From positions 20,920 to 84,919 of the forward strand of contig QHUT01000062.1 of the NCBI GenBank assembly GCA_003222055.1: a DNA stretch of 64,000 nt, given 5' to 3'. Position 1 is the first letter of the stretch. The number at the start of each line of letters is the position of its first letter. Shown piece by piece: positions 16,039 to 24,259 of the stretch. The translations under genes and the position numbers were made by a program. The notes below the pieces were generated by a model. It saw only the letters and a list, made by a program, of their open reading frames with translations, did no database searches and was not told the DNA's origin. The stretch comes from Gemmatimonadota bacterium. Lineage in GTDB: Bacteria > Gemmatimonadota > Gemmatimonadetes > Gemmatimonadales > GWC2-71-9.

Positions 16039-17310
16039 CTAATCGCGCGCGGCGGCGACGGCGGGTGCGGGCGGTCCAGCGGGCTCGAGCTGGGCCCGCA
16101 GCGCCTCGCGCGCGGCGCCGTAGGCCGCCTCGAGGCTCTTCGGCACCGGGGCGCCGGCGCCCATGTCCTTGCGCCGCGGATTGGTGGGCCGGCCGGCCAC
16201 GAGGAACTCGTAGTGCAGGTGCGGCCCGGTCGACAGGCCGGTCGAGCCGACGTAGCCGATCGTTTCGCCCTGGTCCACGCGCTCACCCGCGTGCAGACCC
16301 CGCGCGAACCCCGACAGGTGCCCATAGCGCGTCCGGATGCCGTTGACGTGCCGCAGCTCGATCAGGTTGCCGTAGCCCGAGTCATCGTGCCCGGCGCGCG
16401 TCACGATCCCGTCGGCCGTGGCGCGCACCGGGGTCCCGTACGCCGCCGCGAAGTCCACCCCCTCGTGATGCCGCCAGGCGTGCAGGATCGGATGATAGCG
16501 CGAGCCGAACCCGCTCGAGACGCGCCGGAACTGCAGCGGCGCCCGCAGGAACGCGCGCCGCAGCGAGCGCCCGCGCTCGTCGTAGAAGCCACTGCGACTC
16601 CCCGTCGAGTCCTCGAAGTAGAACGCGTACTCGGGGGTGCGCGCGACGTCGACGCGTGCGGCCAGGACGCGCCCGAAACGCCGCTCCCCTTCGGACGACT
16701 CCAGGCGATCGAGCAGCACGGTGAAACGGTCCCCGGGCCGGATGTCGCGCGTGAAGTCCACTTCCCAGTCGTACACGTCGGCGATCGCCCAGGCGAGCTG
16801 GCGCCGCTCCACCGGGGGCAGGAACGTATCCGTCACCGCTTTGTCGAGTGCGTCGTACAGCGACGACTCGATCGTCCCCGTAACCCGCAGACGCATGACG
16901 GTCCAGGGAATGATTTCGACCGTTTCGACCCAGCCCGTCTCGCCGCGCGCCACCGCAAGACGCTTCTCGGGGGAGAGACGCACGCTGACCCGGCTCGCCA
17001 CGCTGTCGGTCTTCAAGCGGCGGAACTCGAACACCAGGCCGGGACGCAGGCGGCGCACGGGCAGAGCCTTCGCTGCCGCGAGGAAACCGGCGTAGTCGCG
17101 TCCGGTCACGCCGGCGCGCGCCAGCACGTCGGACAGGGTCTCGCGGCGGCCCAGGGAGTGGCTGAACTCGCTGTAGGCGGCGTCCACCACGATGGCGGGC
17201 GCCGTGAGCGGCTGGCGCCAGGGCCACGCCTCTCGCGTTGCCCACACCAGGCCCGCGGCCGTGAGGGCGGCCGCGACGACGTAGTGGCTGGTGCGCCAGG
17301 GCCGCGCCAT
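16039..17310 (-). CDS. M23-family murein endopeptidase
   Basis: A 423-residue membrane-anchored peptidase likely to cut peptidoglycan cross-links in the periplasm. It has an N-terminal membrane anchor (about 9-24), an OapA/MepM-like N-terminal region (about 40-250) and a LytM zinc peptidase domain with HEGVD (282-286), YGHLS (His331) and HLH (364-366), so the zinc and catalytic residues are intact. The ATG overlaps the ftsZ stop by one base. This position directly after ftsZ suggests a job in daughter-cell separation, by analogy with MepM and EnvC relatives. Confidence 0.9.
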   Translation of the reverse strand: MARPWRTSHYVVAAALTAAGLVWATREAWPWRQPLTAPAIVVDAAYSEFSHSLGRRETLSDVLARAGVTGRDYAGFLAAAKALPVRRLRPGLVFEFRRLKTDSVASRVSVRLSPEKRLAVARGETGWVETVEIIPWTVMRLRVTGTIESSLYDALDKAVTDTFLPPVERRQLAWAIADVYDWEVDFTRDIRPGDRFTVLLDRLESSEGERRFGRVLAARVDVARTPEYAFYFEDSTGSRSGFYDERGRSLRRAFLRAPLQFRRVSSGFGSRYHPILHAWRHHEGVDFAAAYGTPVRATADGIVTRAGHDDSGYGNLIELRHVNGIRTRYGHLSGFARGLHAGERVDQGETIGYVGSTGLSTGPHLHYEFLVAGRPTNPRRKDMGAGAPVPKSLEAAYGAAREALRAQLEPAGPPAPAVAAARD

Positions 17311-18473
17311 CAGTCCATCTGGCGGCGGATGAACGTGGGGATCTCGAGCTCGTTCAGCTCGGTCGGGAGCGGCGGGTTGGGGGGGGCGCCGCGCCGGGCC
17401 GGCTGCTCCGCCGGCTTCACGTACCCGGGCGGCGCGACCGCGGGCCGGCCGGCGCGCTCGCGGAACGGCAGCACGCCCGGGGCCGCGCGTCCCGACGCCT
17501 CCGTGCCGGCGCTTTGCCGGTCGAACCCGGTGGCGATCACGGTCACCCGAATCTCGCCGTGCATCGCCGGATCGTTCACAGTCCCGAAGATGATCTCCGC
17601 CTCCTCGCCGGCCGCGTCCTTCACGACGTCCGAGATCTGCGTGACCTCGCCTAGCGTGAGGTCTTCGCCGCCGGTGATGTTGATGAGCACGCCGGTCGCG
17701 CCCGTGATCGAGATGTTGTCGAGCAACGGTGACGAGATCGCCTGCTGCACCGCCTCCATCGCCCGGTTCTCGCCCCGTCCCATGCCGGTCCCCATGATCG
17801 CCGCCCCGCCGTTCTGCATCACGGTGCGGACGTCGGCGAAATCCACGTTCACGATACCGGTGACGGTGATGAGCGAGGAGATGCCCTGGGTGGCGTGCAG
17901 CAGCACTTCGTCCGCCTTCTTGAGCGCGTCCTGGAACGGGATGCCCTTGCCCACGACCGCGAGCAGGCGCTCGTTCGGCACGACGACCATGGTGTCGACG
18001 TGCTTCCGCATCTCGGCGATTCCCATTTCGGCCTGCCGCATGCGTTTGCGGCCCTCGAACAGGAACGGCTTGGTGACGATCCCGATCGTGAGCGCGCCCA
18101 AATCACGGGCGATCTGCGAGATGATGGGTGCCGCGCCGGTGCCCGTGCCGCCGCCCATGCCGCACGTGACGAATACCAAGTCGGCGTTCTGGAGGGAGTG
18201 GAGCACCTCGTCGCGGTTCTCTTCGATGGCCTGGCGGCCGATCTCAGGACGCGCGCCGGCGCCCAGCCCGCGGGTGAGCTTCTTGCCGATCTGCACCTTC
18301 ACGTCGGCCTTGTTGTTGAGCAGGGCCTGCGCGTCGGTGTTCACGGAAATGAATTCCACGCCCTGGAGTCCCTCGTCGACCATGCGGTTCAGGGCGTTGC
18401 CGCCACCGCCGCCGACACCGACGACCTTCATCCGGGCGTTCTGCGAGACGGTCTCTTCGAGCTCGAAGATCAT
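17310..18473 (-). CDS. ftsZ: Cell division GTPase FtsZ
   Basis: Tubulin-like GTPase that forms the Z ring. The 387-residue protein shows the GTP-binding GVGGGGGNALNR near the N-terminus, the signature GGGTGTGAAPIIS, and the T7 synergy loop VNVDFADVRTVM. A Pro/Ala-rich linker (about 320-370) leads to the conserved C-terminal peptide PTFIRRQMD, which would bind FtsA. Its ATG is 19 bases after the ftsA stop. Confidence 0.98.
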   Translation of the reverse strand: MIFELEETVSQNARMKVVGVGGGGGNALNRMVDEGLQGVEFISVNTDAQALLNNKADVKVQIGKKLTRGLGAGARPEIGRQAIEENRDEVLHSLQNADLVFVTCGMGGGTGTGAAPIISQIARDLGALTIGIVTKPFLFEGRKRMRQAEMGIAEMRKHVDTMVVVPNERLLAVVGKGIPFQDALKKADEVLLHATQGISSLITVTGIVNVDFADVRTVMQNGGAAIMGTGMGRGENRAMEAVQQAISSPLLDNISITGATGVLINITGGEDLTLGEVTQISDVVKDAAGEEAEIIFGTVNDPAMHGEIRVTVIATGFDRQSAGTEASGRAAPGVLPFRERAGRPAVAPPGYVKPAEQPARRGAPPNPPLPTELNELEIPTFIRRQMD

Positions 18474-18492
18474 GGCTCCCTCGGGTGACCGA

Positions 18493-19749
18493 TCAGAAGA
18501 AGTCCTGCAACCACCGCTTCAGCGGTCCGAACAGCTTGTCGACCCCCGCACTCCTGACCAGCGAGCCGCCGGGCGCGCCGCCCTGCGCCAGCCGCCGCGC
18601 CGCGTACAGCACCAGCCCGACCGGCACCGCGTAGCGCGGCGCCTGCACGCTGTCGACCAGTCCCGAGATCCCCTGCTCGGGGCTCCCGGCCCGCACCGGC
18701 ACCGCGAACGCCTCGCGCGCCAGCTCCACCATTCCCGGCAGATGCGCCGTCCCGCCGGTCAGCACCACCCCGGCCGGCAAGCGGCCGCCCCCGTACCCCG
18801 CCCGCTCGAACTCGCGCTGCACCAGCTGGAAGATCTCGTCCACCCGCTGGTGGATGATGTGCGACAGCAGCTCCCGCGATGCTTGCCGCGCCCCCTGGCT
18901 CGGCGTGGACGGCAGGTTGATCATCTCCGACGCGTCCACCAGCGGCTGGTACGCCACACCGTGCCGCTCCTTGAGCCGCTCCGCGTCCGCCTGCGTCACG
19001 CCCAGCCCCTGCATCATGTCGCTCGTCACGTGCGTCCCGGCGAACTTGATGGACGCGAGGTGGCGGATCTTCCCTTCGTGGAAGATCGCCACACCCGTCG
19101 AGCCGCCACCCACCTCCACCAGCGCGACGCCCAGCTCCCGCTCGTCGTCGGTCAGCACGGCGTACGACGCCGCCAGCGGCTCGAGCACCAGGTCGGCGGG
19201 GCGATAGCGCGCCCGCTCCACGCTCTTGCGCAGGTTTTGCGCGGCGGTCGACTGTACCGTGACGAGGTACATCTCGACCTCGAGGCGCGTCCCCGTCATC
19301 CCCACCGGATCCGAGATGCCGCGCTGCTGGTCGACCACGTACTCCTGCGGGATGTCGTGCAGCAGCTCGTGGTCCCGGCCCAGCGACACGGCGCGCGCCA
19401 CCTCGTTCACCCGTGCCACGTCCTCCGCCGTGATCTCGTCCGCGGACACCGCCACGACCCCCGTCGAGGTGCGCGCCGAGACGTGCTCGCCGGCGATGCC
19501 GCACGTCACCGCGCCCACCTTCACGCCGGCCATCCGCTCGGCATCGCGCAGCGCGCCGACGATGGACCGGCTCGTCTCGTCGATATCGCGCACCATGCCC
19601 CGGCGCACGCCCGCGTTCTTCGCGAGCCCCACCCCCAGCACCTTGGCGAGCGGCAGCCGCGGCAGGTCCCCCACCACCTCGGCGATCACGGCGCACGTCT
19701 TGGTGCTGCCGAGATCGAGCCCGGCCACGACCTGGCGGTCCCGGCTCAC
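18493..19749 (-). CDS. ftsA: Cell division protein FtsA
   Basis: Actin-like protein that tethers FtsZ to the membrane. The 418 residues include the phosphate loop GLDLGSTKTCAVIAE, the SHS2 (1C) insertion with SADEITAEDVARV, phosphate 2 motif VEVGGGSTGVAIF and adenosine motif GVVLTGGTAHLPG. The C-terminal helix VDKLFGPLKRWLQDFF is the amphipathic membrane-targeting helix. The GTG start at 19749 overlaps the ftsQ stop (GTGA). Confidence 0.97.
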   Translation of the reverse strand: MSRDRQVVAGLDLGSTKTCAVIAEVVGDLPRLPLAKVLGVGLAKNAGVRRGMVRDIDETSRSIVGALRDAERMAGVKVGAVTCGIAGEHVSARTSTGVVAVSADEITAEDVARVNEVARAVSLGRDHELLHDIPQEYVVDQQRGISDPVGMTGTRLEVEMYLVTVQSTAAQNLRKSVERARYRPADLVLEPLAASYAVLTDDERELGVALVEVGGGSTGVAIFHEGKIRHLASIKFAGTHVTSDMMQGLGVTQADAERLKERHGVAYQPLVDASEMINLPSTPSQGARQASRELLSHIIHQRVDEIFQLVQREFERAGYGGGRLPAGVVLTGGTAHLPGMVELAREAFAVPVRAGSPEQGISGLVDSVQAPRYAVPVGLVLYAARRLAQGGAPGGSLVRSAGVDKLFGPLKRWLQDFF

Positions 19750-20483
19750 GCGCCTCCCTCACCGCCCCCGTCCGCGGTCGCCTTGCGCCGCACGATCACC
19801 TGGCCCGCGAAGCGGGCATCGAGCTCCACGTAAGAACGCCCCCTCGCCGCGAGATCCTGCGCCACCAGCACCACGGCCCGAATCACCTCCGGCCCGGCGT
19901 CGCGCCGCACCTTGACGCGCCGCGACCCGACTTCCAGCAGCACGTCTCCGCGCGCCACGCGTCGCGCAGCGGTGATGGTTTGAAACAGCGCCGGATCCAC
20001 CGACTGGATCAGCGCCAGCACTCCCGCCACTCCCGAGTCGCCGCTCGCGGCGATCGGCAGATCGAGCCCGGAGCGCGCGGGATCGAACGGCAGCGCGTGG
20101 CCCGCGCCGTCCACCGCCACCAGGCGCGTCCCGTGCGGACCCGGCGCGAGCGCCGCGGGCTCCACCTCCCGCAGCTCCACCGTCAGCGCCGCGGGCAGAT
20201 GCCGGACCACCCGGGCTTCCGCAACGCCGGCGAGACCCCGCACGCGGTCCGCCAAGAGCCGCGTGTCGCCGAACACGCTCGCGCCGGGCTCGAGCCGCAG
20301 CGCGGCGATCACCGCGTCGGGCGCGAGATTGCGCACGCCCACCAGCTCCAGCTGCCGCACCCGGAACACGCTCAGCCGCCGCAGCGCGAGCGGCGCGCCC
20401 AGCCACAGCAACGCGAGCACCGCCGATCCCCCCAGGCCCGCCAGCGCCCGCCGCCGCCAGCGCGGCCAGGGTCGGGCCGTCAC
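19746..20483 (-). CDS. ftsQ: Cell division protein FtsQ
   Basis: Bitopic division protein that links early and late divisome parts. The 245 residues show a short basic cytoplasmic tail (MTARPWPRWRRR), one membrane helix (about 13-34), a POTRA domain (RVRQLELVGVRNLAPDAVIAAL onwards, about 40-110) and the FtsQ beta domain. The position between murC and ftsA is the classical one. The GTG start at 20483 overlaps the murC TGA. Confidence 0.93.
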   Translation of the reverse strand: MTARPWPRWRRRALAGLGGSAVLALLWLGAPLALRRLSVFRVRQLELVGVRNLAPDAVIAALRLEPGASVFGDTRLLADRVRGLAGVAEARVVRHLPAALTVELREVEPAALAPGPHGTRLVAVDGAGHALPFDPARSGLDLPIAASGDSGVAGVLALIQSVDPALFQTITAARRVARGDVLLEVGSRRVKVRRDAGPEVIRAVVLVAQDLAARGRSYVELDARFAGQVIVRRKATADGGGEGGA

Positions 20484-21886
20484 GCCCGCTTCCCCCTTCC
20501 CTCGTCCCGCTTCCCCAACTGCTCGATGAGTTCCGGCCCCACCCGCGTGATGTCCCCCGCCCCGAGCGTGAACACCACGTCGCCCGCCCGTACCGTCTCG
20601 ACCACACGCGCGGTCAGTCCCGCGCGCTCGCGCACCGCGATCGTGGTCGCGCCCGCGCGCGCCGCTCCGCGCGCCACCAGGTCCGCACTCACTCCCGCGA
20701 GCGGCTGCTCGCGCGCCGCGTAGATCGGGGCCACCACCACCACGTCCGCCGCCGCGAGCGCCCGGCCCAGCGCCTCCCCGTGCAGCGCCGTGCGCGAAAA
20801 CAGGTGCGGCTGGAACACCGCCACCACGCGGCGCCGCGGGAATGCCTGCCGCGCCGCGGCGAGGGTCGCCGCCACTTCCGTCGGGTGGTGCGCATAGTCG
20901 TCCACGACCGTCACGCCGCGCGCCTCACCCACCCGCTCGAACCGGCGCCCCACCCCGCCGAATTCCGCCAACGCGGCGAGCGCCCGCTCGAGATCGGCGC
21001 CCAGCTCGTGCGCCACCGCCAGCGCCGCCGCGGCGTTGCGCACGTTGTGCAGCCCCGGCACCTGCAGCCGCAGCGCGAGCGTGCGTCCGCCGGGAAGCTC
21101 GATCCGCGCCGTCGAGCCGCGCTCGCGCAACTCAGGGTCGGCGATGCGCACGTCCACCGCCGCGTCCCCCCCCAGCCCCACCCGCCACACCGGGACGGCG
21201 AGCCGCGCCGCCACTCGCGCCGCACCCGCGTCGTCCGCTCCCACGATCGCCCGCCGTGCGCGCCCGGCGAACTCGACGAACGCGTCTTCCAGCGCCGCCA
21301 CGGTGCCGCCGTAGCACTCGAGATGGTCGGCCTCGACGTTGTTCACCACCGCCACGGTCGGCGCGAGCGACAGGAACGCGCGGTCGAACTCGTCGGCCTC
21401 CACCACGTACAAGTCTCGACCGCCCACCCGCGCGTTGCCGCCCCACCCAGCGACACGGCCGCCGGCGAGTCCCGTAGGATCTCGCCCGGCGGCCGCCAAC
21501 GCCTCCGTGACCATCACCGTGGTGGTCGTCTTCCCGTGCGTCCCCGCCACGGCGACCACCGTTCCGCCGGCGACGGCCTGGCTGAGGGCGTCAGCCCGCC
21601 GTACCACCGGGACCCCTAGGGCGCGTGCTCGCGCCAGCTCCGGGTGGTCTCCCGGTACCGCTGCGGTGACCACGACCGCCCGAGCTCCCACCACATGCCC
21701 CGGATCGTGTCCCCGCCATATTCCCACCCCCAGGGCTGCCAAATCGGCGGCGCCGGAGGGGTCGTTATCACAGCCGGTTATCGTGACGCCTTGCTGCCTG
21801 GCGAGGAGCGCCAGGCCGCTCATGCCCGCTCCGGCGATCCCCATGAAGTGGATCGGGCGGGGATCCACCGTCGCAAACAAGTTCAT
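20480..21886 (-). CDS. murC: UDP-N-acetylmuramate-L-alanine ligase
   Basis: Adds L-Ala to UDP-MurNAc in the cytosol. The 468-residue Mur ligase has the Rossmann motif MGIAGAGMSGLA, ATP loop GTHGKTTTT, VVNNVEADHLE and the DDYAHHPTE motif. The last residues (LGKRDEGRGKRA) extend past the normal fold and are encoded by a 7-base repeat. The ATG at 21886 has no clear Shine-Dalgarno and lies only a few bases after a predicted promoter, so leaderless translation is possible. Confidence 0.96.
   Translation of the reverse strand: MNLFATVDPRPIHFMGIAGAGMSGLALLARQQGVTITGCDNDPSGAADLAALGVGIWRGHDPGHVVGARAVVVTAAVPGDHPELARARALGVPVVRRADALSQAVAGGTVVAVAGTHGKTTTTVMVTEALAAAGRDPTGLAGGRVAGWGGNARVGGRDLYVVEADEFDRAFLSLAPTVAVVNNVEADHLECYGGTVAALEDAFVEFAGRARRAIVGADDAGAARVAARLAVPVWRVGLGGDAAVDVRIADPELRERGSTARIELPGGRTLALRLQVPGLHNVRNAAAALAVAHELGADLERALAALAEFGGVGRRFERVGEARGVTVVDDYAHHPTEVAATLAAARQAFPRRRVVAVFQPHLFSRTALHGEALGRALAAADVVVVAPIYAAREQPLAGVSADLVARGAARAGATTIAVRERAGLTARVVETVRAGDVVFTLGAGDITRVGPELIEQLGKRDEGRGKRA
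20486..20513 (+). repeat. 7-base tandem repeat at the murC 3' end
   Basis: Units CCGCTTC, CCCCTTC, CCTCGTC, CCGCTTC. The array encodes the last residues of MurC and lies just ahead of the ftsQ start. Confidence 0.7.
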
Positions 21887-21892
21887 TAGTGG

Positions 21893-21904
21893 GGGGCTAA
21901 TATA
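21893..21904 (-). promoter_or_regulatory. Candidate -10 element for murC within the 56-base murG-murC gap
   Basis: On the minus strand TATATT (21904-21899) lies 12 bases before the murC ATG, with only a weak TTTCGC 17 bases further up. If used, the transcript would have a leader of about 6 bases. Confidence 0.3.
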
Positions 21905-21942
21905 GCGAATCTACGAAACTTGCGAAAGAGACCACGGCCCTG

Positions 21943-23028
21943 CTACCCGACGACTGTCAAGATCTTCGACACGATGTCCTGAGCGGCGTTGGGGTTGCCT
22001 CGGGCCCGCGCCTGGGCGGCGAGCGACTCCAGCCGGGCGTGATCCCCGAGCAAGCGGCCTACCTGGTCGGCGAGTGCGTACGGTGTGAGGTCGTGCTCGG
22101 GAAGGTGAATCGCGGCTCCCGCCGCCGCGAGGGCACGCGCGTTGTGCGCCTGGTGGTCGGCCGCGGCGCTCGGGAGCGGGACGAGGATGCTCGGCTTGCC
22201 CCACGCGCACAGCTCCGCCACGGTCATCGCGCCGGCGCGCGCCACCACGATGTCCGCGGCGCGGTACGGGATGGTCATGGGATCGAAGAACCCCCGAATC
22301 ACCACGCGGCCCGGCGCGGCGTAGCGTCCCAACGCGTCCGCGTGCTCCAGACCGGTGCCCCACAGTACGTTCACCGCGTCCAGCAGGCGGCGCTCGAGCG
22401 CGCCCGCCACGGCATAGTTGATGGCCCGGGCTCCTTGGCTGCCGCCGAACACCAGGAGGGTCGGACGCTCGGTGCCCAGACCCAACTCCGCCAGCGCGGT
22501 GGCGCGCGCGCCCGGCTCGGGCCGACGCACCGGATTGCCGAGCGTGAAGACGGTGGTGGCGGCGCCGGGTCTGAGGCGCGCGCGCGCCTCGGGAAACCCC
22601 AGATGGACCTGGCGCGCGCGCCGGGCGAGCCAGCGCGTGGTCAGTCCCGGGAACGCGTTCTCCTCGACGAGCACAGTCGGCAGGCCAGCGCGCTGCGCGC
22701 GCCACACCACAGGGCCGGCGGCGTAGCCTCCCGTGCCGATGACGATCGCGGGCCGCTCTTCGTCGATCACCCGGCCCACGGCGCGCCACACCCGGCCGGC
22801 GATGAGCAGCCAGCGCAGGTTCTTCCACCAGGTGCGCCGGTAGAGCGGCTCGATCGGAAGCAGGCGGTGGCGGAACGGATAGCGTGGCAGCAGCTGCGCC
22901 TCGATCCCGCGCGCCGCGCCGACGAGGACGGGCTCGACTCCCTTCCCCGCGTCTCGCAGGGCCTGGGCTAGGGCCAGTGCGGGCATGAGATGCCCCCCTG
23001 TGCCACCGCCCGCCAAGAGAACCTTCAC
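21943..23028 (-). CDS. murG: UDP-GlcNAc transferase MurG
   Basis: Membrane-associated glycosyltransferase making lipid II from lipid I. About 361 residues, with the N-terminal lipid I loop LLAGGGTGGHLMPALAL, a second G loop GTGGYAAGP and the UDP-GlcNAc motif VFGGSQGARAINYAV. The start is uncertain: GTG at 23028 or 23031. Both lie in the sequence GGGTGGGGTGGTG that borders a 7-base repeat element, so the start region seems to be part of that element. No start codon further upstream has a ribosome site. Confidence 0.93.
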   Translation of the reverse strand: MKVLLAGGGTGGHLMPALALAQALRDAGKGVEPVLVGAARGIEAQLLPRYPFRHRLLPIEPLYRRTWWKNLRWLLIAGRVWRAVGRVIDEERPAIVIGTGGYAAGPVVWRAQRAGLPTVLVEENAFPGLTTRWLARRARQVHLGFPEARARLRPGAATTVFTLGNPVRRPEPGARATALAELGLGTERPTLLVFGGSQGARAINYAVAGALERRLLDAVNVLWGTGLEHADALGRYAAPGRVVIRGFFDPMTIPYRAADIVVARAGAMTVAELCAWGKPSILVPLPSAAADHQAHNARALAAAGAAIHLPEHDLTPYALADQVGRLLGDHARLESLAAQARARGNPNAAQDIVSKILTVVG

Positions 23029-23039
23029 CACCCCACCCA

Positions 23040-23142
23040 AATGCGGAATGCGGAATGTGGAATGCGGAGTTTAAAGGGAAGGTCGAGACGCGTTGCGAAG
23101 GTCGCGCTACCATTCCGCACTCCGCATTCCGCATTCCGCATT
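23040..23142. repeat. Inverted 7-base repeat element between ftsW and murG
   Basis: The left arm is AATGCGG, AATGCGG, AATGTGG, AATGCGG (23040-23067), then about 43 bases of spacer, then the right arm CATTCCG, CACTCCG, CATTCCG, CATTCCG (23111-23138). Degenerate units continue into the ftsW end up to about 23168. The arms are complementary and can form a long stem. The left border CCACCCCACCCAAATGCGG carries the murG start and is shared with the element before murF. Confidence 0.9.
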
Positions 23143-23143
23143 G

Positions 23144-24259
23144 TCATGCTTCCGCACTCCGTCTTCCGCGTCCGATACTGATCAACACTCCGGTGGCCAC
23201 CAGGGCGACGAACAGGCTCGAGCGACCATAAGAGATGAATGGCAGCGTGATACCGGTGGCCGGGAGCAGGGCCAGGGTCACGCCCACGTGCAGCGCCGCG
23301 GTGATCCCAATCAAGGCGGTGAGCCCCACCGCGAGCAGCTGGCCGAACGAATCGCGGGCCGACCGAGTGATGCGGAAGCCGAGCCACACGAACGTGCCGA
23401 ACAGCACGAGCAGGGCGAGTACGCCGAGAAAACCCCATTCTTCACCGATGGTGGAGAAGATGAAGTCGGAGTAGGCATACGGCAGGTAGCCGAGCTTCTG
23501 CTGGCCTTGCCCGAGGCCGACGCCGAACAGGCGTCCCGCCCCGATGCCGACGAGCGACTGGTGCACTTGCCAGGTCGCTTCGGAGGGCGCGCTCCCGGGA
23601 TTGAGGAACGTGATCACCCGCGCCAGGCGGTATTGGGCACTGGCGACGGCGCCGAACAGGAGGGGCGTCGCCACCACGGCCAGGGCGAGAAAGTGCCCGA
23701 TCCGGGCGCCCGCCGTGAACAGGACGACCCCGGCGAGCAGCGTGACCAGCAGCGCCATCGAAAGGTTGGGCTCGAGGAAGATCAACGCGAGCAGCGGCGT
23801 GAGCACCACGATGAACGGCAGCAGGCCGTACTGGAACGTGCGGATGCGCTCGCCCTTCTTCGCCGCGAGCATGGCGGTCCACACCACCACCGCGAACTTC
23901 GCCAGCTCCGAGGGCTGCACCGTCACGAAGCCGAGGTTGACCCAGCGGCGCGCGCCGTTGATGCTGGGGGCGATGCGGTGCGTAAAGGGGAGCAGCGGAA
24001 TGAGCAGCAGCACGGCCGCCAGCCCGAGCACGGGCCACGCCCAGCGCTGCCACTTGCGGTAGTCGGAGCGGGCGAGCAGCGTGGCGACGATCCCCCCCAC
24101 GGCCGCGCCGAGCGCCTGTTTCAGTGCGAAGCTCGATCCCACCTGCCCGCCCGAGATCGTGAGCAGGCTGGAGGCCCCGTACACGGCCGTGAGCCCGAAC
24201 ACGACGAGGATCGCCGCGACCAGCGCCAGGAGGCGGGTCTCCCAACGCAGGTCTCTCAC
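23144..24259 (-). CDS. ftsW: Septal lipid II glycosyltransferase FtsW
   Basis: SEDS-family polymerase of septal peptidoglycan, partner of FtsI. The 371-residue protein has about ten membrane segments and the SEDS signatures: GGQVGSSFALKQALG near the N-terminus, QPSELAKFAVV, and PFISYGRSSLFVALVATGVL near the C-terminus. The GTG at 24259 overlaps the murD TGA and has GGAGG four bases upstream. The last few codons (GRGRRSAEA) are built from degenerate 7-base units of the adjacent repeat element. Confidence 0.95.
   Translation of the reverse strand: MRDLRWETRLLALVAAILVVFGLTAVYGASSLLTISGGQVGSSFALKQALGAAVGGIVATLLARSDYRKWQRWAWPVLGLAAVLLLIPLLPFTHRIAPSINGARRWVNLGFVTVQPSELAKFAVVVWTAMLAAKKGERIRTFQYGLLPFIVVLTPLLALIFLEPNLSMALLVTLLAGVVLFTAGARIGHFLALAVVATPLLFGAVASAQYRLARVITFLNPGSAPSEATWQVHQSLVGIGAGRLFGVGLGQGQQKLGYLPYAYSDFIFSTIGEEWGFLGVLALLVLFGTFVWLGFRITRSARDSFGQLLAVGLTALIGITAALHVGVTLALLPATGITLPFISYGRSSLFVALVATGVLISIGRGRRSAEA

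Noticed and set aside
16213..19833. Long plus-strand open frame opposite ftsZ, ftsA and the M23 peptidase
   Set aside because: Same reason: a compositional shadow of three well-supported genes.
21911..23134. Longer minus-strand open frame overlapping murG
   Set aside because: Arg/Gly/Ala-rich shadow in a different frame; the murG frame carries GGGTGGH and GGSQGAR.
23040..23142. Insertion sequence or transposon remnant at the heptamer elements
   Set aside because: No transposase gene, target-site duplication or long terminal inverted repeat could be seen; only the short-unit arms are supported.
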